Shown here in pieces: positions 5,987-11,490 of a stretch of DNA of 11,490 nucleotides. The stretch's first letter is position 1; every line of letters starts with the position of its first letter. Under the pieces are notes generated by a model. The model was not told where the DNA came from. It saw nothing but the letters and a program-made list of their open reading frames with translations, and did no database searches. Position numbers and translations under genes: made by a program. The stretch comes from Desulfobacterales bacterium (GTDB lineage: Bacteria; Desulfobacterota; Desulfobacteria; Desulfobacterales; C00003060), in contig DAOUTV010000031.1 of assembly GCA_030668505.1 (NCBI GenBank), forward strand, positions 1 to 11,490, written 5' to 3'.

Positions 5987-6958
5987 TCACTTCAATACAC
6001 GCATCATCATAACCTCTAATGCCAGCCGAGGATTTGAGTTCTGTGAAATAGCGGTTTGGGCCGCATACACCGCCTCAACCTTTTCTAAGAGTTCATTGAC
6101 CGACCGTCCTTGTGATGCATTCTGGATCTTGGCCATAAAGTCCTTATTAATAATCCTTTCAGGAGAGACCTTACACATAAGACCGTCCCTGAACCAGGTC
6201 ATGATCATGTCCAGGGCATCGACCAATTTATCCTTATCACTTGAGATGGCAGCGACAAAGCCAAAAACAGGCTGAATCGATCTTATGGAAAGGGACGAAA
6301 TTTGTTCAACGAGACGCGCGCGCCAAACCGTCCACTTTTCCCCATCCACTGACAGTGCTTTACCTAAGCTTCCCTTGGTCGATACAGCAAGTGTTGTTGC
6401 CGTTTGTCTGTCAAGCCCTTGTAACTCCACAAGCACCTCAGCAACCTTTTCATGCGGAATTGGCCTGAAGGCGACTTGCTGGCACCTGGAGACAATGGTT
6501 GGCAGCAGGTCCGTTGTCTGGTTCGCAGTAAGAATTATGAAAGTGTTTTTGGGTGGTTCTTCCAAAACCTTGAGAATAGCGTTCGATGCTTCAAGGTTCA
6601 TGGCCTGTGCGTCGTTGATGATCACGACTCGCCAGTTTCCCTCTAGGGGCGCAAATCTCAGTTGCCTGGAAAGCGCCCTGACCTGGTTGATCTTGATAAA
6701 GGCACCCTCAGGTCTTACGGTAATCATGTCCGGATGGGCTCCGGAAATGACCTTTTGACACGAGGGACACTCTCCGCAAGCCGACACCCCCACAGGGTTC
6801 GTGCAGTTGAGAGCCATCCCTATGGCCATGGCCGTTGTTCGTTTGCCGATCCCATCGACCCCTGTAAACAACATGGCGTGAGGAATGTTCTTTTTTTTAA
6901 GCATTTGGGTCAAGAACCGTATTGGGCGTTCCTGGCCAATTATAGAATCAAACCTCAT
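5987..6958 (-). CDS. holB: DNA polymerase III delta' subunit (clamp-loader AAA+ protein)
   Basis: From ATG 6958 the protein has 323 aa, normal for delta'. The frame stays open further upstream, but that part overlaps the HD gene and shows no family similarity; AGGGGG at 6965-6970, 6 nt before ATG 6958, and the typical opening FDSIIGQERPI settle the start. The AAA+ module shows a Walker A of the form GVDGIGKRT (33-41), the zinc cysteines 52, 61, 64 and 67, a degenerate Walker B (VVIINDAQAM), the NAILKVLEEPP segment (126-136) and the SRC motif (157-159) used as arginine finger. The C-terminal collar domain follows. It loads the sliding clamp together with delta and tau/gamma. The Walker A lysine is kept, unlike in E. 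coli delta'. The start overlaps the HD gene by 11 bp, so they are co-translated. The TGA stop falls inside a short dispersed repeat. Confidence 0.95.
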   Translation of the reverse strand: MRFDSIIGQERPIRFLTQMLKKKNIPHAMLFTGVDGIGKRTTAMAIGMALNCTNPVGVSACGECPSCQKVISGAHPDMITVRPEGAFIKINQVRALSRQLRFAPLEGNWRVVIINDAQAMNLEASNAILKVLEEPPKNTFIILTANQTTDLLPTIVSRCQQVAFRPIPHEKVAEVLVELQGLDRQTATTLAVSTKGSLGKALSVDGEKWTVWRARLVEQISSLSIRSIQPVFGFVAAISSDKDKLVDALDMIMTWFRDGLMCKVSPERIINKDFMAKIQNASQGRSVNELLEKVEAVYAAQTAISQNSNPRLALEVMMMRVLK

Positions 6959-7511
6959 CACAATCCCCCTCACCTTCAAACCACCATTCATCTGAAGCGG
7001 TGTCCATGATTTGTTTTGCCAGGGATTGACCGACGCTGGTTCGCAACCGGCCCACCACGTGCGGAAACCAGGCCTTGGGCCCATTGTTTCCCGCATCATG
7101 CAAGGCTTTCAGTTCCAAGACTAATGCCAACTGGTCTGCGTCGTGGGCAAGCTGGGCTTCCAGGGTCTCGGCCGCATTAAACTCTTTGATGATATCGGCT
7201 ACCGCATTTCCGAATGGAAGCCCCTCAGTTAGGTCTTCAACAGCCCGGGATTCGTCTACGGAAAGGTACTTCTTTTGTACATAGTTGAGATCCCCGGTTC
7301 TGGCCTCTGTGAGATCGTGTATAAGACACATCTGAAGGAGTTTTAGTTCGTCTGCTTCAGGGGTTATCTGTGAAAAAACATAGCCAATAAAAGTCGCAAT
7401 GAAGCTGTGGTCGGCCACTGATTCGCTACCCGATCCTAAAAACTGAAAACCGGATCTGGGGATCTCTTTTAAGAGCCTGGCTTCAAAAAGCAGATTTGCT
7501 ATGGCTTTCAT
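6948..7511 (-). CDS. HD-domain hydrolase, YfbR/HDDC2-like 5'-deoxynucleotidase
   Basis: From ATG 7511 the protein has 187 aa. The frame could open at a TTG at 7574, but family members start as here, with MKxIANLLFEARLLK...PRSGFQFLGSGSESVADHS. Metal-binding HD residues are visible: His35 (in ADHSF), His65-Asp66 (in LIHDLTEA, with Glu69) and Asp124 (in HDADQLAL). A TGDL motif follows at 72-75. This pattern matches the small HD family that dephosphorylates deoxynucleoside monophosphates; the exact substrate cannot be read. The protein is cytoplasmic. The ribosome binding site is poor (GTGGG about 6 nt upstream). It is the first gene of the minus-strand run and overlaps holB by 11 bp, so a link with DNA precursor supply and replication is plausible but inferred. 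Confidence 0.9.
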   Translation of the reverse strand: MKAIANLLFEARLLKEIPRSGFQFLGSGSESVADHSFIATFIGYVFSQITPEADELKLLQMCLIHDLTEARTGDLNYVQKKYLSVDESRAVEDLTEGLPFGNAVADIIKEFNAAETLEAQLAHDADQLALVLELKALHDAGNNGPKAWFPHVVGRLRTSVGQSLAKQIMDTASDEWWFEGEGDCDEV

Positions 7512-7682
7512 AATACCCACTAATCTATACAATCGGGGCAAGGAAGGCAACCGCAAAATGACTTGACACCCCAATGAACGTCATATAACTTCCACCCAAA
7601 ATTGGTAACCGACAAAACGGGAGCCTCTCGCCCGCTCCCTTTGGTCGCTAGAGCTCACAGAGATCGCTGAGATGAAAATTTC

Positions 7683-7754
7683 TTGGCCTGATTTTTTGAC
7701 CCCAGTTAAATAGTTTGCAAATTTAACGGGGCAGGGAAGGAAAAATCAGGCCAA
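7683..7754. repeat. Long inverted repeat with nested stem upstream of tolQ
   Basis: Perfect 14-bp arms TTGGCCTGATTTTT (7683-7696) and AAAAATCAGGCCAA (7741-7754). A second stem is nested inside: CCCC-a-GTTAAAT pairs with ATTTAAC-GGGG. It lies between divergent genes, so a terminator role is unlikely; it may be a non-autonomous repeat or a regulatory structure. Confidence 0.75.
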
Positions 7755-7840
7755 ACAATCAGCCCCTGGCGGGGCATTTGAACCCGGATTGTGGTGTGTT
7801 TGACCAACACTAAGGAAATATCACGCGATAGCGTGGCAGT

Positions 7841-7875
7841 TTAAGCTGAATTGCCCTCTCAGCAATTCAGCTTAA
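7841..7875. repeat. Perfect 14-bp stem, 7-nt loop, in the probable tolQ leader
   Basis: TTAAGCTGAATTGC (7841-7854), loop CCTCTCA, then the exact inverse (7862-7875). It lies 58 nt before the tolQ ATG. No T-run follows, so it is not a standard terminator. It could be an operator or an mRNA leader hairpin. Confidence 0.75.
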
Positions 7876-7933
7876 TAAGCTCTGAGCCTCTGTGCACTCT
7901 GTGAGAGACACCCGAATCATCATAGGCGGTACT

Positions 7934-8659
7934 ATGCCAGTCGCAGCCAGCAATGACATTATTCAGATGGTTTTCCATGCAGGACCCATGGTTCGTTTTG
8001 TCCTGTTGCTTTTATTGTTTTTTTCAATAACCTCTTGGTCCATTATCTTCGCCAAATATCGGTCTATTAGGAAGGCACGCAAAGAATCAGCCGCTTTTCT
8101 TGATCTCTTTTGGAATAGCCGTGGTCTTTCTGAGGGCTTTGCAGCCTCAAAGCGTCTCCGTTACAGTCCCATAGCCAGGGTATTTCGTGTAGCTTATGTG
8201 GAGCTTAAAAAGGTCAACAAATCACAGTCATCCTCGACAGGTAGCGATGTAACAAGCGAAGCTTCGCTGAGCCAAAAATTGGTTTCGGTTGACAACATCA
8301 AACGGGCGCTTCGGCAAGCTGTAAGCATGGAACTGACCGGACTGGGAAAGGCCATCCCCTTTTTGGCAACAACTGGAAATACAACACCTTTCATAGGGCT
8401 TTTCGGTACTGTGTGGGGAATCATGAACTCCTTTCGCGGAATCGGTCTGAGAGGTTCTGCCAGTTTGGCCGTTGTGGCCCCAGGAATTTCAGAAGCGCTT
8501 ATTGCCACGGCTGCCGGATTAGCTGCTGCAATACCGGCCGTTGTGGCTTATAACTATTTTACGAATAAGGTTCGTGTTCTGGAATCAGAAATGCACGTTT
8601 TCTCAGCTGATTTTTTGAACCTCATAGAACGAGACCTGATGAGACGAAAGGGGAAATAG
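7934..8659 (+). CDS. tolQ: TolQ, proton-channel subunit of the Tol-Pal motor
   Basis: From ATG 7934 the protein has 241 aa. A GTG at 7892 is in frame, but the ATG has AGGCGG 4 nt upstream and fits the family length. It is an inner-membrane protein with three membrane segments, about 19-40, 140-165 and 187-208, in the order expected for TolQ/ExbB. The conserved core is clear: IPFLATTGNTTPFIGLFGTVWGIMNSF (141-167) and ISEALIATAAGLAAAIPAVVAYN (185-207), whose threonines and glycines line the ion path. A serine-rich cytoplasmic stretch (97-113) is unusual but tolerable. With TolR it uses the proton gradient to energise TolA during envelope constriction. ExbB would look similar; the neighbours tolR, tolA and tolB make TolQ the better name. 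It is the first gene of the plus-strand operon, and the tolR start follows 7 nt after its stop. Confidence 0.95.
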   Translation: MPVAASNDIIQMVFHAGPMVRFVLLLLLFFSITSWSIIFAKYRSIRKARKESAAFLDLFWNSRGLSEGFAASKRLRYSPIARVFRVAYVELKKVNKSQSSSTGSDVTSEASLSQKLVSVDNIKRALRQAVSMELTGLGKAIPFLATTGNTTPFIGLFGTVWGIMNSFRGIGLRGSASLAVVAPGISEALIATAAGLAAAIPAVVAYNYFTNKVRVLESEMHVFSADFLNLIERDLMRRKGK

Positions 8660-8666
8660 GCGCGGC

Positions 8667-9083
8667 ATGCAAGGAAGCAACAGCCATTTCATGTCTGATA
8701 TCAACGTGACGCCCCTGGTAGACGTAATGTTGGTCCTACTTATCATTTTTATGGTCACAGCGCCTATGATGATGCAAGGGGTATCTGTATCACTGCCTCA
8801 GACCACTTCCACATCCCTTCCGGCAGAAAAGGAACATCTCATCATAACTGTCGACCGCAGCCAGCAGATTTATATTAATGATTATAAGGTGGCACTTGAG
8901 GCACTGCAGGCCAAATTGAAGAAGATCTTCGAAGGCCGTTCCGATCATAAGGTCTACCTTCGTGCTGACAAAACCGTGCCTTATGGGGTCGTCGTCCGCG
9001 TTATGTCAGAGGTTAAGAACGCTGGAGTGGAAAAGTTGGGGATGGTTACGGAGCCACTAAAAGAGATCGGCAAGAAACGATAG
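8667..9083 (+). CDS. tolR: TolR, periplasmic regulator and channel subunit of the Tol-Pal motor
   Basis: A 138-aa protein with one N-terminal membrane helix (about 16-36) followed by a periplasmic domain. The helix carries the proton-binding aspartate, Asp19, in the family motif DINVTPLVDVMLVLLIIFMV. The periplasmic part shows the usual ExbD/TolR beta-alpha pattern (LIITVDRSQQIYIN, VYLRADKTVPYGVVVRVMSEVKNAGVEKLGMVTEP). ATG 8667 follows tolQ by 7 nt; no strong ribosome binding site is seen, so translation may depend on coupling with tolQ. Context with tolA and tolB separates it from ExbD. It works as a dimer inside the TolQ pentamer. Confidence 0.96.
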   Translation: MQGSNSHFMSDINVTPLVDVMLVLLIIFMVTAPMMMQGVSVSLPQTTSTSLPAEKEHLIITVDRSQQIYINDYKVALEALQAKLKKIFEGRSDHKVYLRADKTVPYGVVVRVMSEVKNAGVEKLGMVTEPLKEIGKKR

Positions 9084-9100
9084 CAGAAAGAACTGAGATC

Positions 9101-9967
9101 ATGCCTTCCCGTACAGATGTTTGGGACCAGGACCGTGATACAGTCCGAATCTGGGTCGGTATGGCGGGCCTTTCCTTATTGTGCCATGTACTTTTTTTCT
9201 CCGGTGTACTCTTCCTGCCAGAATTGCGATTCGACAGACCTTACATACCTTCCGCGGTCGAGGTGGACCTGGTAAGTCTTCCCCAGGTTAAACCCAAGCC
9301 ACCAGCAGGTTCAGGTCAGATATCCGCTCCCCCCAAGGCTGTGGATAAAGGAGCACCAGTTGAACCCGTGAAGCCTGCTGAAAAGCCGGTGCAGGCTGTA
9401 GAGAAAAAGCCTGAGGAAACTTCTGATAAACCGGTATCCATGGCCCCAAAACCAATACAAGTTAAAAAATCACTCAAGCAAAAGACTTACAATGCGTCGA
9501 AGGTTATCAGAAGTGCTATTGCAAGAATCGAGAAGGAGGCCCCCGAATCAAGGCCTCGTCCCGTGCTTCAGGCCATTGATAAGTTAAAAGAGGAGGTTGA
9601 AAGTCAAGGGGGGGTCGTTATAAGGGGCGGCGTAGCCAAAGGTAGGGTGAGCAAGAAAACACTTGATCTTCTGGATATTTACAACGCTGAAATCTGGCAA
9701 CGTATACAGAAAAACTGGGCCTTCTCCGAAGAGATGGTACGAGGTCGCACCGATTTGGAAGCCACCATCATTGTGAAAATTATGAGGGAAGGTGAGATAC
9801 GGGATATCTGGTTTGAAAAAAGGTCTGGCAATAGCTATTTTGATGATTCGGTGTTTAAGGCTGTGAAGAAATCTGATCCGCTACCTCCATTGCCTGAAGG
9901 ATATCTTGGTCCCTTTTACGATGTTGGTTTTAGATTTAACCTTTCTGAATTACAGAGAAGATTCTGA
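9101..9967 (+). CDS. tolA: TolA/TonB-like periplasm-spanning protein
   Basis: A 288-aa protein, shorter than enterobacterial TolA (about 420 aa). It has one N-terminal membrane anchor (about 17-40), a periplasmic linker rich in Pro, Lys, Glu and Val (60-125), a charged segment (130-170), and a TonB/TolA C-terminal domain (about 190-280: YNAEIWQRIQKNWAF, LEATIIVKIMREGEIRDIWFEKRSGN, FDDSVFKAVKKSDPLPPLPE). The anchor contacts TolQ/TolR and the C-terminal domain reaches TolB/Pal at the outer membrane. It starts 17 nt after tolR. The poly-Pro/Lys linker is more TonB-like than the long helical linker of E. coli TolA, so TonB is the main alternative; position between tolR and tolB favours TolA. A repeat-filled 378-bp gap separates it from tolB. 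Confidence 0.92.
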   Translation: MPSRTDVWDQDRDTVRIWVGMAGLSLLCHVLFFSGVLFLPELRFDRPYIPSAVEVDLVSLPQVKPKPPAGSGQISAPPKAVDKGAPVEPVKPAEKPVQAVEKKPEETSDKPVSMAPKPIQVKKSLKQKTYNASKVIRSAIARIEKEAPESRPRPVLQAIDKLKEEVESQGGVVIRGGVAKGRVSKKTLDLLDIYNAEIWQRIQKNWAFSEEMVRGRTDLEATIIVKIMREGEIRDIWFEKRSGNSYFDDSVFKAVKKSDPLPPLPEGYLGPFYDVGFRFNLSELQRRF

Positions 9968-10000
9968 CACCTTCATCTTGGTTTCTTAATGATGATGGCT

Positions 10001-10119
10001 TCGTAAAAAGTCGTCACTCCGGTGAAAACCGGAGTCCAGAGCCTTTTTAACTATCTGAATAGACTGGATTCCGGCTTTCGCCGGAATGACAAAAAATGGG
10101 ATCTTTCGACTTTTTACGA
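10001..10119. repeat. Inverted-repeat element of 119 bp with two internal hairpins (MITE/REP-like)
   Basis: The outer arms TCGTAAAAAGTCG (10001-10013) and CGACTTTTTACGA (10107-10119) are a perfect 13-bp inverted repeat, extendable with gaps to about 9991-10126 through GATGAT/ATCATC. Inside are two perfect 8-bp hairpins: ACTCCGGT-GAAA-ACCGGAGT (10016-10035) and ATTCCGGC-TTTC-GCCGGAAT (10068-10087). No clear target duplication; AATGATGA occurs near both ends (9988-9995, 10127-10134) but overlaps the arms. I recall closely similar elements being abundant in deltaproteobacterial genomes, from memory only. Confidence 0.8.
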
Positions 10120-10211
10120 GATCATCAATGATGAAAGTCGTGTTTTTTCCGGCAGAGGATCTTAAACATAATCACGCCTTTTCTCAAGGCGAACGCCGCA
10201 ATACACAAAAG

Positions 10212-10301
10212 AACGAAAACACGAAGATATATCAGAGAATCAAACATAATATGTTCTCGATTTAATGTCGTTTTCGTGCTTTCGTAGTTTCGTGCTTTCG
10301 T
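10212..10301. repeat. TTTCGTGCTTTCGT direct repeat pair with inverted partner
   Basis: TTTCGTGCTTTCGT occurs at 10272-10285 and again at 10288-10301. A diverged inverse, AACGAAAACACGAAG, is at 10212-10226. The block lies about 45-135 nt upstream of tolB. Confidence 0.65.
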
Positions 10302-10345
10302 GATAAGTTATTAATTTTAATTTCGGGTTGCATGGGTTAGCTGTT

Positions 10346-11490
10346 ATGATTTCAATAAGTTATATAAAATCAAAGATATTATACCTGACCTTAATTCTTG
10401 TAGTCTTTATCACTTTGGTTGCCTGTTTAAATAGAACCTGCCAGGCGCGTGTCTACATCAATATCAACGCCCCGTATCTGAGAAAAATTCCAACCGCTAT
10501 CCCAATTTTCAAGGACATGACTGCTGGGCAGAACCACACCCGGCTTGCCGAGGAGTTTTCTGATCTATTGGCAGAAACATTAAAGTTTACAGGTTTCTTT
10601 AAAATACTTGACCATGAAAGTTTTCTTGAGGACCCACAAAAAGCGGGTTTGATGCAGCATGCGATCAGCTTTAAAAACTGGACCGACATCGGTGCCGAAC
10701 TCCTGATCAAAGGCGGGTTCCAGTTTAAGGGAGACATACTTGAGGTCGAACTTCGACTCTTTGACACCTTTGGTGGCCGTCTGGTCGTGGGGAGGCGATA
10801 TACGGGACGACTTAATGATCAAAGGCGCATAATCCATCGCTTCTGTGATGAGGTAATCCTTCGATTGACGGGTCACCCAGGAATTTTCAGTACACAGATT
10901 GCATTTGTGTCAACCACAACAGGAAACAAAGAGATATATATTGCAGGTTTCGACGGATACAACCCAATACGGTTTACCAACACTGGAACGATTACCCTGT
11001 TTCCCGCCTGGTCCTCAGATGGCAGGAGCTTGGCCTACACTGATTACAGGCATGGGAAACCAGAGCTTTTTATCAGAAATATTAAGGAAAAACGGGGGAC
11101 AGTGGTTAGCCTTGAGGGAACAAGCATCACACCGGCTTGGGTACCTGGAAAGTTTGCTCTGGCTGCATCCCTTTCCCATGAAGGCAACCCGGCAATTTAT
11201 CTGTTGAGTGGAAACGGTAAGATTATGAGAAAGTTGACCCGCTATTGGGGCATCGACGTCGCCCCTACGTGGTCGCCTGATGGGAAAAAGTTTGCGTTTG
11301 TTTCGAACCGATCAGGATCTCCCCAAATATTCATAAAGAACATCGAAAACGGCAATATCCGCAGGCTGACATACGAAGGAAGTTACAACACCTCACCCCA
11401 GTGGTCACCACAGGGCAACTACATAGCCTATGTGGGAATGAAAAACGGTCACCTTGATATTTACCTGATCGGGATAGACGGAAAGGGCCC
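10346..11490 (+). CDS. tolB: TolB, periplasmic beta-propeller protein of Tol-Pal (3' end missing)
   Basis: The frame runs from ATG 10346 to the window edge, 381 complete codons; TolB is usually about 430-450 aa, so roughly 50-70 residues are missing. An N-terminal export signal (about 1-34) is followed by the TolB N-terminal domain (VYININAPYLRKIPTAIPIFKD, then a helix-rich part to about 180) and repeated propeller blades with the family's WS.DG pattern: FPAWSSDGRSLAYTD, APTWSPDGKKFAFVSNRSGSPQIFIKN and SPQWSPQGNYIAYV. It passes the TolA signal to Pal in the periplasm. The signal is ambiguous: LVAC ending at Cys27 fits a lipobox, while CQA at 32-34 fits ordinary signal peptidase. No clear ribosome binding site precedes the ATG. 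pal would be expected next. It follows tolA after a repeat-rich gap. Confidence 0.95.
   Translation, partial: MISISYIKSKILYLTLILVVFITLVACLNRTCQARVYININAPYLRKIPTAIPIFKDMTAGQNHTRLAEEFSDLLAETLKFTGFFKILDHESFLEDPQKAGLMQHAISFKNWTDIGAELLIKGGFQFKGDILEVELRLFDTFGGRLVVGRRYTGRLNDQRRIIHRFCDEVILRLTGHPGIFSTQIAFVSTTTGNKEIYIAGFDGYNPIRFTNTGTITLFPAWSSDGRSLAYTDYRHGKPELFIRNIKEKRGTVVSLEGTSITPAWVPGKFALAASLSHEGNPAIYLLSGNGKIMRKLTRYWGIDVAPTWSPDGKKFAFVSNRSGSPQIFIKNIENGNIRRLTYEGSYNTSPQWSPQGNYIAYVGMKNGHLDIYLIGIDGKG

Larger units (their letters stand above)
7512..7933. promoter_or_regulatory. Divergent spacer between HD gene and tolQ, with two large hairpins
   Basis: These 422 bp separate two divergent genes and must contain promoters for both, though I cannot point to -35/-10 pairs with confidence. 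No gene is seen. It carries GGGAGC/GCTCCC (7619-7639), a 9-bp inverted pair CTCACAGAG (7654-7662) and CTCTGTGAG (7897-7905) enclosing most of the region, the hairpin at 7683-7754, a small stem CACGC-GATA-GCGTG (7822-7835) and the hairpin at 7841-7875. Confidence 0.6.
9968..10345. other. Spacer tolA-tolB, filled with repeats, no gene
   Basis: These 378 bp hold no supportable gene. They contain an inverted-repeat element (10001-10119, perhaps 9991-10126), a hairpin CGCCTT-TTCTC-AAGGCG (10175-10191), and a TTTCGTGCTTTCGT repeat pair with an inverted relative (10212-10301). No terminator with a T-run was found after tolA, so tolB may still be read through from tolQ, or it may have its own promoter near 10300. 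Confidence 0.7.

Noticed and set aside
5726..6019. 97-aa plus-strand open frame in the holB-ricT spacer
   Set aside because: It is built from the GC-rich and AT-rich repeats and runs into the holB 3' end antisense. Composition is like non-coding repeat DNA.
6285..6758. 157-aa plus-strand open frame
   Set aside because: Fully antisense to holB, which has clear AAA+ motifs; no ribosome binding site and no recognisable protein pattern.
7683..7754. Bidirectional terminator
   Set aside because: The arms do carry T/A runs, but the flanking genes diverge from this spot, so no transcript would be expected to end here.
7764..7800. Possible tRNA T-arm remnant (TTTGAACCCGG) in the tolQ upstream region
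   Set aside because: No acceptor stem, D-arm or anticodon arm could be built around it on either strand.
7892..7933. N-terminal extension of TolQ from GTG 7892
   Set aside because: The extra 14 residues have no family counterpart and lie in a repeat-like stretch (CTCTGTGAGAGA); ATG 7934 has the better ribosome binding site.
1..11490. CRISPR array, phage or defence system, transposase gene
   Set aside because: No regularly spaced repeat-spacer pattern, no phage or nuclease-like coding frames and no transposase motif were found on either strand.

Overview
The window looks like a piece of chromosome from a Gram-negative, anaerobic-type deltaproteobacterium (Desulfobacterota). The reasons are a Tol-Pal envelope operon, a YedE/TusA/DUF3343 cluster of the kind found in sulfate-reducer-like and selenium-using genomes, a holB-ricT-metG block, and spacers packed with short palindromic repeats of a style I associate with that group. 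The taxonomic call is inference from gene content, not from a marker gene.

Positions 1-7511 are all on the minus strand. In transcription order they are: an HD-domain nucleotidase-like hydrolase, overlapping holB (DNA polymerase III delta'); a 433-bp repeat-filled gap; ricT (PSP1 domain), overlapping metG (methionyl-tRNA synthetase, GTG start); a 384-bp gap with a composite palindrome that runs into the metG stop; yedE (membrane transporter for a sulfur or selenium species); a 309-bp gap carrying a probable MITE; tusA (sulfur/selenium carrier); a two-part DUF3343 protein; and the first 93 codons of an unrecognised protein that runs off the left edge.

Positions 7934-11490 are on the plus strand and hold tolQ-tolR-tolA, a 378-bp repeat-filled gap, and tolB, cut by the right edge. 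TolQ/TolR form the proton-driven motor, TolA spans the periplasm, and TolB would pass the signal to Pal, whose gene is expected just past the right edge. The 422-bp divergent spacer between the HD gene and tolQ must hold promoters for both directions and contains two large perfect inverted repeats.

The genes themselves are mostly ordinary housekeeping genes. The two things worth attention are the yedE-tusA-DUF3343-unknown cluster, as a candidate selenium/sulfur trafficking unit with uncharacterised parts, and the fact that all five spacers longer than 300 bp carry their own inverted-repeat element. The clearest of these is a 143-bp element with 18-bp terminal inverted repeats and a perfect 10-bp target duplication, inserted between yedE and tusA. 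No tRNA, rRNA, CRISPR array, phage gene or transposase gene was found.
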